A DNA stretch of 56,399 nucleotides from Flavonifractor sp. An306 (GTDB lineage Bacteria > Bacillota > Clostridia > Oscillospirales > Oscillospiraceae). The translations under genes and the position numbers were made by a program. The notes under the pieces were generated by a model. That model searched no databases, had not been told where the DNA came from, and saw nothing but the letters and a program-made list of their open reading frames with translations. The stretch covers positions 1-56,399 of the forward strand of contig NZ_NFIQ01000021.1 in the NCBI RefSeq assembly GCF_002159455.1. The letters run 5' to 3'. Below are positions 23,059-34,377 of the stretch, piece after piece (the first letter of the stretch is position 1; every line of letters starts with the position of its first letter).

Positions 23059-23886
23059 ATGTCCCAGAAAAAAATGGGCTTTACCACCGGGGAGTTTGCC
23101 CGGCTGTGCGGGGTCAAGCGGCACACCCTGTTTCACTATGACGAGATCGGCATTTTTTCCCCCGCCCTCCGGGGGGAAAACGGTTACCGCTATTATGCCC
23201 CGGCCCAGATCGAGGTATTTCATGTGATCGCCGCCCTGAAGGAGCTGGGGATGCCTCTGGCGGAGATCCGCTCCTACCTGGACCGGCGCAGCCCGGCGGC
23301 GCTGCTGGAGCTGCTGGACCGGGAGCAGGCCGCCCTGACCCGGAAACTGGCGGGGCTGGAGCGGATCCGGCGGCTGATGGGACGCAAGGCGGAGCTCACC
23401 CGCCGGGCCATGGCCCTCACTCCCGGCCGGGTGGAGCTGGAGGACCAGCCGGACCGGTGGTACGTGGTCACCCCCGCCGCCGGCATCACCGACCAGGAGA
23501 AGTTTGCCCACGTGATGGCCCGCCACCTGGAGTACTGCGACGCCCATGGGGTGGACAGCCCCTATGCCCTGGGGGCCCTCATGCCCACCGCCGCCGCCCG
23601 GCGGGGGGACTGGGACGGGTACACCAGCTGCTACACCCAGGTGGATCAGCCTCCGGCGGGGGTGGAGCTGTTCACCGCCCCGGCGGGGCGGTACCTGGTC
23701 TACTGCCACGCCGGCAGCTTTGACACCGTGCGGGAGGGGTACGCCCGCCTGTTCGCCCACGCCGGGGAACGGGGGCTCCAGCTGGGCCCCTGGGTGCTGG
23801 AGGACGTGCTGCTGGACGAGCTGTGCTGCAAGGGGTACGACCAGTATCTGCTGAAACTGTCCGTGGCAGTTTTGGGGGAAATTTAA
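23059..23886 (+). CDS. MerR-family regulator with GyrI-like effector domain (BmrR type)
   Basis: 275 residues from ATG 23059 after AAGAGGAGG. Residues about 8-75 form the MerR winged helix ([20 protein letters not shown], then [13 protein letters not shown]). A coiled-coil linker (about 80-120) leads to a C-terminal domain with [30 protein letters not shown], consistent with the GyrI-like small-molecule-binding fold of BmrR. BmrR-type proteins bind cationic drugs and switch on an exporter. Divergent placement and the 19-base-spacer promoter make the MATE gene the evident target; the same dyad may autoregulate this gene. Confidence 0.9.
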   Translation: MSQKKMGFTTGEFARLCGVKRHTLFHYDEIGIFSPALRGENGYRYYAPAQIEVFHVIAALKELGMPLAEIRSYLDRRSPAALLELLDREQAALTRKLAGLERIRRLMGRKAELTRRAMALTPGRVELEDQPDRWYVVTPAAGITDQEKFAHVMARHLEYCDAHGVDSPYALGALMPTAAARRGDWDGYTSCYTQVDQPPAGVELFTAPAGRYLVYCHAGSFDTVREGYARLFAHAGERGLQLGPWVLEDVLLDELCCKGYDQYLLKLSVAVLGEI

Positions 23887-23985
23887 AAAACATGCAAATT
23901 TTCTTCATGTTTTATACACAATTTGCGGTTATCCTAAACTCGTTCCAAAAAGGAATTGAAACCCGTTAAAGAGGAGCGAAGCGTC

Positions 23986-25317
23986 ATGTATTACAGCGAT
24001 TATAACAGACCCCCTGAGGAGCGGGAGCCCATCATAGAGACCGATCAGTTCCACGTCCATGGAAGTGAGCCCCCCAAGAAAAAGAACCGCGCCGCGACCA
24101 AGTTTGTGGCCCTGGGCCTGTGCTGCGCCCTGGTGGGCGGCCTGGTGGGCGGCGGCAGCATGTGGGCGGCCAGCCGGCTGGCCGGCGGCTCCAGCGTCAT
24201 CTACCAGGGCACCGGCAACACCACCGCCGTCTCCCTGGCCAATGTGGACGGCCAGACCGTCCTCACCCCCGAGGAGATTTACGCCGCCAACCTGGGCGCC
24301 GTGGTGGGCGTCAACGGCAATGTGGACACCAACGTGTGGGGCTATACCGTGAAGAACGCCGTGTCCGGTTCCGGCTTCGTGATCAGCTCCAACTCCACCA
24401 CCAGCTACATTCTGACCAACTACCACGTCATCGACGGCGTCAGCGATATCACCGTGTTCTTTGCCGACGGCAAGAGCTATGACGCCACCCTGGTGGGCGG
24501 CGAGGAGGACAACGACATCGCCGTGCTGAAGGTGGACGTGGGCAACCTGCAGACCGTGGTGCTGGGCGACTCCGACTCCCTCAACGTGGGCGAGAGCGTG
24601 TACGCCATCGGCAACCCCCTGGGCGAGCTGACCTTCACCTTTACCGGCGGCTACGTCTCCGCCAAGGACCGCTCCGTCACCATGAGCGACGGCACCGTGA
24701 TGAACATGCTCCAGACCGATACCGCCATCAACTCCGGCAACTCCGGCGGCCCCCTGTTCAATGAGTACGGCCAGGTCATCGGCATTGTCTCCGCCAAGCT
24801 GTCCTCCAGCTCCAGCTCGGAGGCCTCGGTGGAGGGCCTGGGCTTCGCCATCCCCATCAACGACGTGAAGGACATGGTGACCTCCATCATGGAGAACGGC
24901 TATGTCACCGGCAAGCCCAACGTGGGCATCCTGATGAGCGACGTCAATGAGGCCGCCCAGCGCTACGGCGTGCCCGCCGGCGCCGAGGTGCTGGCCGTTC
25001 TGGAGGACTCCGGCGCCGACAAGGGCGGCCTGCAGGTGGGAGACATCATCACCGCCGTGGACGGCCAGACCGTGGAGGGCAGCGACTCCCTCAAGTCCGC
25101 CGTCCAGGACCGCAAGGCCGGCGACAAGGTCACCTTCACCGTTTACCGGGACGGGGAGAGCGTGGATGTGACCGTCACCCTGGACGAGGATAACCAGACC
25201 ACCCAGGCGGCCATGGAGCAGCTCCAGGAGGAGTACAACTCCCAGCAGCAGAGCCAGCAGCAGCAACAGCCCCAGCAGGGCGGGAACTACTACTACAACT
25301 TCCCCTTCGGCTGGTAA
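23986..25317 (+). CDS. htrA: HtrA/DegP-like membrane-anchored serine protease with PDZ domain
   Basis: 443 residues from ATG 23986 after AGAGGAG (an upstream TTG is less likely). A cytoplasmic acidic N-terminus is followed by a membrane helix (about 38-62) and the trypsin-like domain outside the cell: His147 (NYHVIDGV), Asp177 (NDIAVLKVD) and Ser253 (GNSGGPLF). One PDZ domain spans about 315-405 with GLQVGDIITAVDGQ. The protein ends in a Gln-rich run and NYYYNFPFGW. HtrA proteases degrade misfolded exported proteins. In Bacillus they are induced by CssRS; an AAACATG-N11-CATGTTT repeat (23888-23912) upstream could be a regulatory site, and no two-component genes are adjacent. Confidence 0.95.
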   Translation: MYYSDYNRPPEEREPIIETDQFHVHGSEPPKKKNRAATKFVALGLCCALVGGLVGGGSMWAASRLAGGSSVIYQGTGNTTAVSLANVDGQTVLTPEEIYAANLGAVVGVNGNVDTNVWGYTVKNAVSGSGFVISSNSTTSYILTNYHVIDGVSDITVFFADGKSYDATLVGGEEDNDIAVLKVDVGNLQTVVLGDSDSLNVGESVYAIGNPLGELTFTFTGGYVSAKDRSVTMSDGTVMNMLQTDTAINSGNSGGPLFNEYGQVIGIVSAKLSSSSSSEASVEGLGFAIPINDVKDMVTSIMENGYVTGKPNVGILMSDVNEAAQRYGVPAGAEVLAVLEDSGADKGGLQVGDIITAVDGQTVEGSDSLKSAVQDRKAGDKVTFTVYRDGESVDVTVTLDEDNQTTQAAMEQLQEEYNSQQQSQQQQQPQQGGNYYYNFPFGW

Positions 25318-25330
25318 ATGAGATAAAAAC

Positions 25331-25367
25331 TCCGCCCTCCGGCGAAGCCGGAGGGCGGATATTTTTT
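25331..25367. terminator. Terminator between htrA and the DUF896 gene
   Basis: 13-base perfect stem TCCGCCCTCCGGC / GCCGGAGGGCGGA with GAA loop, then TATTTTTTG. It probably serves both convergent genes. Confidence 0.9.
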
Positions 25368-25371
25368 GTTG

Positions 25372-25578
25372 TTACGGCTTTTTGCCCAGCTTGTGCCGGG
25401 TGCCGTCGGGCTCCACAATGACGGTGCTTTCCAGCTGGGCCACCAGGTTGTCCCGGTAGGCGGCGATATACTCCTGCCGCAGCAGGTCCCGCTCCACCAT
25501 CTCCTCCGGGGTGAGGCCCTCCTCGCTCTTGGCCTTTTTGGCCAGCTCGTTGATGCGCGCGATCTTTTTCTCGTCCAT
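25372..25578 (-). CDS. DUF896 family protein (YnzC-like)
   Basis: 68 residues, the normal size. The family signature is complete: [20 protein letters not shown], then [11 protein letters not shown]-like [14 protein letters not shown] near 29-42 and the [12 protein letters not shown] end. These small helical-hairpin proteins are widespread in Firmicutes; Bacillus YnzC lies in the LexA regulon beside yneA, but its role is unknown. Here the start overlaps the YlmH-like gene's stop by one base (TAATG). No LexA box is seen upstream of the pair. Confidence 0.93.
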   Translation of the reverse strand: MDEKKIARINELAKKAKSEEGLTPEEMVERDLLRQEYIAAYRDNLVAQLESTVIVEPDGTRHKLGKKP

Positions 25579-26375
25579 TAGATATACCGCTCCAATCCAA
25601 TCATGATACGCCCTTTTTTGGACGGGCCGCCCACCTCTTTTACCACGCACTTGCCCAGCCCCCGGCAGCTGATCACGTCCCCCTCGGCCACCGGCCGGTC
25701 GGGCTTGAGGCACTCCTGATGGTTGAGCTGCACCTTGCCGGAGGAGATCAGGTCGGCGGCCTTCCCTCTGGACAGGGAGAAGCCGGAGGCGGCCACCGCG
25801 TCCAGCCGCAGGGAGCTCACCGTGTCCCGGACGGCCTTCACCTGCACCGGCGGCGGGCTCAGCTCCTCCAGGGGGATGGCGCGCACCTTCAGCTTCACCC
25901 GGCCCGCCTGATCCAGGTGGAGCAGCAGAAAGTCGGCCACGTCCTCCAGGGTCAGCACGTCGCAGCTGCCCTCCCCCACCAGCAGGTCCCCCACCTTCTC
26001 CCGGTCCAGTCCCAGGCCCAGGATGGACCCCAGAAAGTCCCGGTGGGTCAGCTTGCCGCCGGTCCAGCTGCACCGGACCGCCCGGATGGGGTTATACCCG
26101 GCTCCGGCCAGCCAGTCCGCCCCCTCCAGCCAGTCGGGGAGAAAGGCGCACACCGTCCGCTCGGCGTCAGTAAAGCCGCCGGAAAACAGGTGGCGGGGGT
26201 AGCCGCAGGCCCGGAGCAGACCCTCCACCGCGGCCCGCTCATGGGGGGAGAGAAAGCCGGTGTGGCTGGGCACGCCCCGGTTCTGGGCCAGCTCCAGCTT
26301 GTCCAGGGTGCGGGCCAGCAGCAGCCGCTCCTCCCCGTCCCGGGCCAGCTTGTTCAGCAGTTCGGTTTTGGTCAT
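25578..26375 (-). CDS. YlmH-like S4-domain RNA-binding protein
   Basis: 265 residues from ATG 26375 after AAGGAGGGA; a longer frame upstream lacks a ribosome site. The N-terminal two-thirds match YlmH ([10 protein letters not shown], the [20 protein letters not shown] segment). The S4 RNA-binding domain lies at about 180-245 ([29 protein letters not shown]). YlmH in Bacillus lies in the division/wall cluster and has been connected to rescue of stalled ribosomes (RqcP-like activity, established for RqcP and suggested for YlmH). It is paired here with DUF896 instead of with ylmEFG. Confidence 0.9.
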   Translation of the reverse strand: MTKTELLNKLARDGEERLLLARTLDKLELAQNRGVPSHTGFLSPHERAAVEGLLRACGYPRHLFSGGFTDAERTVCAFLPDWLEGADWLAGAGYNPIRAVRCSWTGGKLTHRDFLGSILGLGLDREKVGDLLVGEGSCDVLTLEDVADFLLLHLDQAGRVKLKVRAIPLEELSPPPVQVKAVRDTVSSLRLDAVAASGFSLSRGKAADLISSGKVQLNHQECLKPDRPVAEGDVISCRGLGKCVVKEVGGPSKKGRIMIGLERYI

Positions 26376-26467
26376 GGACTCCCTCCTTATCGAAGAACAG
26401 TATAGCATATCCCGGCGAAATAGGATATAATCGTTTCAAAAAAAAGAAAAAAGGAGAAGATTGACCC

Positions 26468-27451
26468 ATGCCAGAACAGATTATACCCAATTTGTACCGC
26501 ATCCCTGTGCCCCTGCCGGGCAACCCCCTGAAGGAGCTCAACGCCTACCTCATCCGGGGAACAGACCGCCCCCTGCTGGTGGACACCGGCTTCCGGCAGG
26601 AGCCCTGCCGCCAGGCCCTTTTCGCCCAGCTGGCCGAGCTGGGCCTGGGACCCGGCGACGTGGACGTGCTGCTCACCCACCTCCACTCCGATCACGCCGG
26701 CCTGGCCCCCGAGGCCGCCGGGGAGCGGGGGGTCATCTACGTCAGCAGTCTGGACCGGCCCATGCTGGACTGCACCAAGCAGCAGCGGGCCCAGCGGTGG
26801 GAGAATACCACCCGCAGATTTGCCGCCGAGGGCTTTCCGGCCGAGCTGCTGGCGGATATGGAGCACACCAATCCCGCCCGCTCCATGGCTCCGCCGGAGG
26901 GAGGCCGCTATGAGAGCCTGTCCGACGGCCAGGTGCTGGAGGCGGGGGGCTTTCAGCTCAAAGCCCTGCTGATGCCCGGCCATACCCCCGGCCAGATGTG
27001 CTTCTGGCTGGAGAAGGAGGGGCTGATGCTCACCGGAGACCACGTGCTCTTTGACATCACCCCCAACATCACCTCCTGGCCCGAGATGCCCGACGCCCTG
27101 GGGTCCTATCTGGACAGCCTGGACGCCATCCGCGCCTATGCCCCCGTCCGCTGCCTCCCCGGCCACCGGGCCGCCGGGGATCTGGCAGCCCGGGTGGACC
27201 AGCTGAAGGAGCACCACTGCCAGCGGCTGGAGGAGGCCTTCCAGGCGGTGAAAAATCACCCCGGCGCCGGGGCCTATGAGCTGGCGGGGTACATGACCTG
27301 GAAGATCCGGGCCAGGAACTGGGCGGAGTTCCCGGTGGCCCAGAAGTGGTTTGCCGTGGGAGAGTGCATGTCCCACCTGGACCGGCTGATGGTCCAGGGC
27401 CGGGTCACCTGCCGGGTGGAGGACGGACAGAACCGCTATCAGGCGGTATAA
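26468..27451 (+). CDS. MBL-fold metallo-hydrolase
   Basis: 327 residues. The metal-binding motif THLHSDHAGL near residue 70, LLMPGHTPGQ near 165 and LTGDHVLF near 185 define a metallo-beta-lactamase fold hydrolase with two metal sites. A C-terminal helical extension (about 250-327) with KIRARNWAEFPVAQKW resembles LACTB2-like members, which are hydrolases or endoribonucleases. Substrate is unknown. Transcribed alone, divergent from the YlmH-like gene, with a TATAAT at about 26435-26440 that has no clear -35. Confidence 0.88.
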   Translation: MPEQIIPNLYRIPVPLPGNPLKELNAYLIRGTDRPLLVDTGFRQEPCRQALFAQLAELGLGPGDVDVLLTHLHSDHAGLAPEAAGERGVIYVSSLDRPMLDCTKQQRAQRWENTTRRFAAEGFPAELLADMEHTNPARSMAPPEGGRYESLSDGQVLEAGGFQLKALLMPGHTPGQMCFWLEKEGLMLTGDHVLFDITPNITSWPEMPDALGSYLDSLDAIRAYAPVRCLPGHRAAGDLAARVDQLKEHHCQRLEEAFQAVKNHPGAGAYELAGYMTWKIRARNWAEFPVAQKWFAVGECMSHLDRLMVQGRVTCRVEDGQNRYQAV

Positions 27452-27452
27452 G

Positions 27453-27487
27453 AAACGGGGAGCGGACCGCCGCTCCCCGTTTTTTTA
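27453..27487. terminator. Bidirectional terminator after the MBL gene
   Basis: Stem AAACGGGGAGCGG/CCGCTCCCCGTTT with four-base loop and T-run; lies between convergent genes. Confidence 0.9.
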
Positions 27488-29239
27488 TACGGAAACCGAT
27501 TTTTGGAGGCTGTATAACCGGGCGTATTCGCCCCCCTTGGCCATCAGCTCCTCATGGGTGCCCTCCTCGGCGATGCCGCAGCCGTCGATGACGATGATGT
27601 GTCCGGCGGAGCGGATGGTGGAGAGGCGGTGGGCGATGATGAGGGTGGTGCGGCCCCGGGCCAGCTCCTCAAAGGCGGACTGGATGCGGGCCTCGGTGAC
27701 GCTGTCCAAGGCGGAGGTGGCCTCGTCCAGGATGAGGATGGGCGGGTCCTTGAGGAAGATCCGGGCGATGGACACCCGCTGCTTCTGCCCGCCGGAGAGC
27801 ATCACCCCCCGCTCCCCCACCTGGGTCTGGAAGCCGTCGGGCATCTGCATGATGTCGTCATAGATCTCCGCCCGGCGGGCGGCCTCCACCACCTCCGCCT
27901 CGGTGGCGTCGGGGCGGCCGTAGCGGATGTTGTCGTAGATGGTGCCGGCGAAGAGGAACACGTCCTGCTGCACGATGCCGATGTGCTCCCGCAGGGAGCG
28001 CTGCTGGAGGGCGCGCACGTCCTGGCCGTCCACCAGCACCCGGCCGCCGGTGACGTCGTAGAACCGGGGGATCAGCTGGCACAGGGTGGACTTGCCCCCG
28101 CCGGAGGGACCCACCACCGCCACCGTCTCGCCGGGGCGGACGTGGAGGGTGACGTGGTCCAGCACCGGCTCCGGGGAAGAGTCGTACCGGAAGGTCACGT
28201 CGTCCACCAGAATGTCCCCCTTCACATGCTCCAGAGGCTTGGCGTCGGGGGCGTCCTGGATGTCGGGCTCCACCCCCATCAGCTCCACAAACCGCTTGAA
28301 GCCCGCCATGCCCTGCATGAACTGCTCCACAAAGGCGGACAGCTTGCGGATGGGGGTAATGAAGGTGGTGACGTACAGGGCGAAGGTGGTCAGGTCGATG
28401 AAGTCCATCTGCCCCATCATGATGAGGTAGCCGCCGTAGGCGATGACCAGGGCAGACAGGATACCCATAAAGAACTCCATCCCCGACTGGTAGAAGGCCA
28501 TGGTCCGGTAGTAGCCCCGCTTGGCCCCCCGGAACTGGTCGTTGGCGGCGTTGAATTTGGCGCTCTCGGCCTGCTCGTTGGCGAAGGCCTTGGCGGTGCG
28601 CATACCGGAGATGGAGGACTCCACCTCCCCGTTGATCCCCGCCAGCTTGGCCTTTACCTCAATGGAGGCCCGCATCATCTTTTTCCGGGTAAGGGCGGTA
28701 AAGAGGATGAAAATGGGGATAACGGCGAACACCACCAGGGCCAGCCGCCACTGGACGGTGAGCATGATGCAGAAGGCCCCCAGGATGGTCACCGACGAGA
28801 TGAACAAATCCTCCGGGCCGTGGTGGGCCAGCTCGGTGATCTCAAACAGGTCCCCGGTGACCCGGCTCATCAACTGGCCGGTGCGGTTCTTGTCATAGAA
28901 GGAGAAGGACAGGTCCTGCATGTGGGCAAACAGGTCCCTCCGGATGTCCGCCTCCATCCGTACACCCAGCAGGTGGCCCCAGTAGGTGACGATGTAGTAC
29001 AGCCCGCCTTTGAGCACGTAGGCCCCGATCAGGGCGGCCATCACCCCGAAAAAGGCGGCGAACAGCTTCTGGGGCAGCAGGGTCTGCATGGACCAGCGGG
29101 ACACCATGGGGAAGAGCAGGTCCACAATGCAGATGCACAGCGCGCACACCATATCCAATAAAAACAGCTTCCAATGGGGCTTGTAATAGGAGGCAAACAG
29201 CTTCAGGTATCCCTTTTGCCGTCCGGCATGACCGGCCAT
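27485..29239 (-). CDS. ABC exporter half-transporter (fused permease and ATPase)
   Basis: 584 residues from ATG 29239 after AAGGAGGGGG. Six membrane helices (about 18-310, type-1 exporter fold) precede the nucleotide-binding domain: Walker A GPSGGGKST, Q-loop GIVQQDVFLF, signature LSGGQKQR, Walker B ILILDEATSALD and the H-loop IAHRLST. It works as a homodimer or with a partner half-transporter; none is adjacent, favouring a homodimer of the MsbA/BmrA type. Cargo could be a lipid or drug. The cytoplasmic loops are of usual length and all motifs are intact. Confidence 0.94.
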   Translation of the reverse strand: MAGHAGRQKGYLKLFASYYKPHWKLFLLDMVCALCICIVDLLFPMVSRWSMQTLLPQKLFAAFFGVMAALIGAYVLKGGLYYIVTYWGHLLGVRMEADIRRDLFAHMQDLSFSFYDKNRTGQLMSRVTGDLFEITELAHHGPEDLFISSVTILGAFCIMLTVQWRLALVVFAVIPIFILFTALTRKKMMRASIEVKAKLAGINGEVESSISGMRTAKAFANEQAESAKFNAANDQFRGAKRGYYRTMAFYQSGMEFFMGILSALVIAYGGYLIMMGQMDFIDLTTFALYVTTFITPIRKLSAFVEQFMQGMAGFKRFVELMGVEPDIQDAPDAKPLEHVKGDILVDDVTFRYDSSPEPVLDHVTLHVRPGETVAVVGPSGGGKSTLCQLIPRFYDVTGGRVLVDGQDVRALQQRSLREHIGIVQQDVFLFAGTIYDNIRYGRPDATEAEVVEAARRAEIYDDIMQMPDGFQTQVGERGVMLSGGQKQRVSIARIFLKDPPILILDEATSALDSVTEARIQSAFEELARGRTTLIIAHRLSTIRSAGHIIVIDGCGIAEEGTHEELMAKGGEYARLYSLQKSVSV

Positions 29240-29308
29240 GACGCCCCCTCCTTCCATGTAAGACCAGCAATTCAGTATAGCCGCAGGGGGGCGGCTTTGT
29301 CAACCGGT

Positions 29309-29336
29309 TTGCAATTTCCCGGGGAACAGGTATAAT
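29309..29336 (+). promoter_or_regulatory. Promoter of the AEC transporter gene
   Basis: TTGCAA (29309-29314), 16-base gap, perfect TATAAT (29331-29336), 41 bases before the GTG start. Confidence 0.78.
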
Positions 29337-29377
29337 GGAACTACGTTTGTCTAGGAGAAGCGGAGGAGGAATGCGGC

Positions 29378-30307
29378 GTGGCGGACAATTTTCTGCTGGT
29401 GGCCTCTCAGGTGGGGACCCTGTTTTTAATGATGGCCGTGGGCTATACCCTGACCAAGGCGGGCAAATTCAGCCGGGAGACCCTGTCCCAGGTCACCTTT
29501 CTGCTGCTGTACGTGGTGGTGCCCTGCCTGATGATAGACACCCTGCAGATGCCCCGCAGCCCCCGGCTGATGAAGGTCATGGGGCTGTGCATGGCGCTGT
29601 CCCTGGGGCTGTACCTGCTCTCCGCCCTGCTGGCCTGTTTGTTTTTCCACCGGCAGGGGCCGGACACCCGGACGGTGCTGCGCTACGGCGCCATGTACGG
29701 CAACATCGGCTTCATGGGCCTGCCCCTGATCCAGGCGGTGCTGGGCGAGGAGGGCATGGTGTTCGCCATTGTGGGCCAGGTGGCCTTCACCCTCTTTGCC
29801 TGGAGCCACGGCGTGCTGCTTATGGGCGGCAAGGAGGGCTTTTCCGTCAAAAAGATGTTCCTCAACCCGGGGATCATCGGCTCGGCGGCGGGGGTAGGGC
29901 TGTTTTTGCTGGACCTCCGCCTGCCCTCCGTGCTGGCCGACGGCGCCTCCTTCCTGGGCAGCATGAACACCCCCCTGGCCATGGTGGTCATCGGCGCCCA
30001 GATGGCGGGGGCCGACCTGGGGGCCACCTTCCGCAACCCCCGGCTCTACCTGGCCGCCCTGCTCAAGCTCATCGGCCTGCCCCTGGTGACGGCCCTGGTG
30101 CTCCTGCCGCTGGGGCTGGAGCCGGTGATGTACACCACCCTGGTGATCCTGGCCGCCACCCCCACCGCGGGCTATACCTCCATCTTCGCCCAGCAGTACC
30201 GCCGGGACGCCGGCACCGCCGCCCAGCTGGTTACCCTCACCACCCTGTGCTGCATCCTCACCCTGCCCTGCTTTGCCGTGCTGGCCGGTATGTGGAGCGG
30301 GGCGTAA
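29378..30307 (+). CDS. AEC (auxin efflux carrier) family transporter
   Basis: 309 residues from GTG 29378 after GGAGGA. Ten hydrophobic helices in two five-helix repeats and the GYTLTKAGKFS, VVVPCLM, YGAMYGNIGFMGLPL and MAVVIGAQMAG-like (AMVVIGAQMAG) segments identify the AEC family. Bacterial relatives move malate, malonate or other carboxylates. The organism's PFOR gene lies just downstream in opposite orientation, but there is no evidence of a link. Substrate unknown. Confidence 0.92.
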   Translation: MADNFLLVASQVGTLFLMMAVGYTLTKAGKFSRETLSQVTFLLLYVVVPCLMIDTLQMPRSPRLMKVMGLCMALSLGLYLLSALLACLFFHRQGPDTRTVLRYGAMYGNIGFMGLPLIQAVLGEEGMVFAIVGQVAFTLFAWSHGVLLMGGKEGFSVKKMFLNPGIIGSAAGVGLFLLDLRLPSVLADGASFLGSMNTPLAMVVIGAQMAGADLGATFRNPRLYLAALLKLIGLPLVTALVLLPLGLEPVMYTTLVILAATPTAGYTSIFAQQYRRDAGTAAQLVTLTTLCCILTLPCFAVLAGMWSGA

Positions 30308-30325
30308 CCCAATAGCAAAAACGGA

Positions 30326-30360
30326 AAGACCCCCGGGCAATGCCCGGGGGTCTTGGTGTT
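30326..30360. terminator. Terminator shared by the AEC and PFOR genes
   Basis: 14-base arms AAGACCCCCGGGCA / TGCCCGGGGGTCTT. On the minus strand it is followed by a T-rich tail (TTTCCGTTTTTG), so it suits the PFOR transcript best. Confidence 0.85.
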
Positions 30361-30365
30361 TGCAC

Positions 30366-33932
<3,567 letters not shown>

Positions 33933-33959
33933 AGAAACGATTCCTCCTTGTTCGTTATT

Positions 33960-34022
33960 CCAGGGCAATGGGAATCTGTCCCCGTCCCCACAACAGACCG
34001 GGCCTGATTCCCATTACCCTGG
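33960..34022. repeat. 63-base inverted-repeat element in the PFOR leader
   Basis: Arms CCAGGGCAATGGGAATC (33960-33976) and GATTCCCATTACCCTGG (34006-34022); the single mismatch becomes a G-U pair in the minus-strand RNA. The centre carries CTGTCCCCGTCCCC. This looks like REP/RAYT-type palindromes (GGGGACAG cores) known in other bacteria, or a folded mRNA leader. Confidence 0.65.
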
Positions 34023-34305
34023 CAGTTCCCATTTGTTTACAGGAATATACTCCTAAAACGCCTTCATTTTATCACCATCCCTCCCGTTTGTAAATCCATT
34101 CTTACTTTAAAACAAAAATTTTCTGTTCTGTTCCAAAAGCCAGGTGGAATTTGTGCCTTTTGCCACAAAAATGGGCCAAACAAGGGGGGTGGGGAGCGAA
34201 TAAAAATAAAACCAGAGGTACTGAAACAGCCAGTTTAAGAAGTTCCCCTGATCACAGGGTCAGCTGCGGCCGGACAAGGGCCCTCCGGGGCCGCCGGTCA
34301 GGCCC

Positions 34306-34334
34306 TTTCCACCGGAGCGCAAGTGTGGTATAAT
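34306..34334 (+). promoter_or_regulatory. Promoter of comM
   Basis: TTTCCA (34306-34311, weak), 17-base gap, perfect TATAAT (34329-34334), 44 bases before the GTG start. Confidence 0.6.
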
Positions 34335-34377
34335 CAACCATCAGGAAGCGGTATACTGGAAAAAGGGCGGTGATGTT

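Larger units (their letters stand above)
33933..34377. other. 445-base intergenic region between PFOR and comM
   Basis: No convincing gene on either strand. From left to right it holds the PFOR ribosome site, the 33960-34022 inverted repeat, an AT-rich stretch at about 34040-34135 that likely contains the PFOR promoter (no element I can define), a purine-rich stretch near 34180-34220, a GC hairpin near 34276-34306, and the comM promoter. Confidence 0.6.

Noticed and set aside
33960-34022. Riboswitch in the PFOR leader
   Set aside because: It is one simple inverted repeat with no recognised aptamer motif.
34151-34333. 60-codon ORF between PFOR and comM
   Set aside because: No ribosome site, unusual composition, and it runs over the comM promoter.
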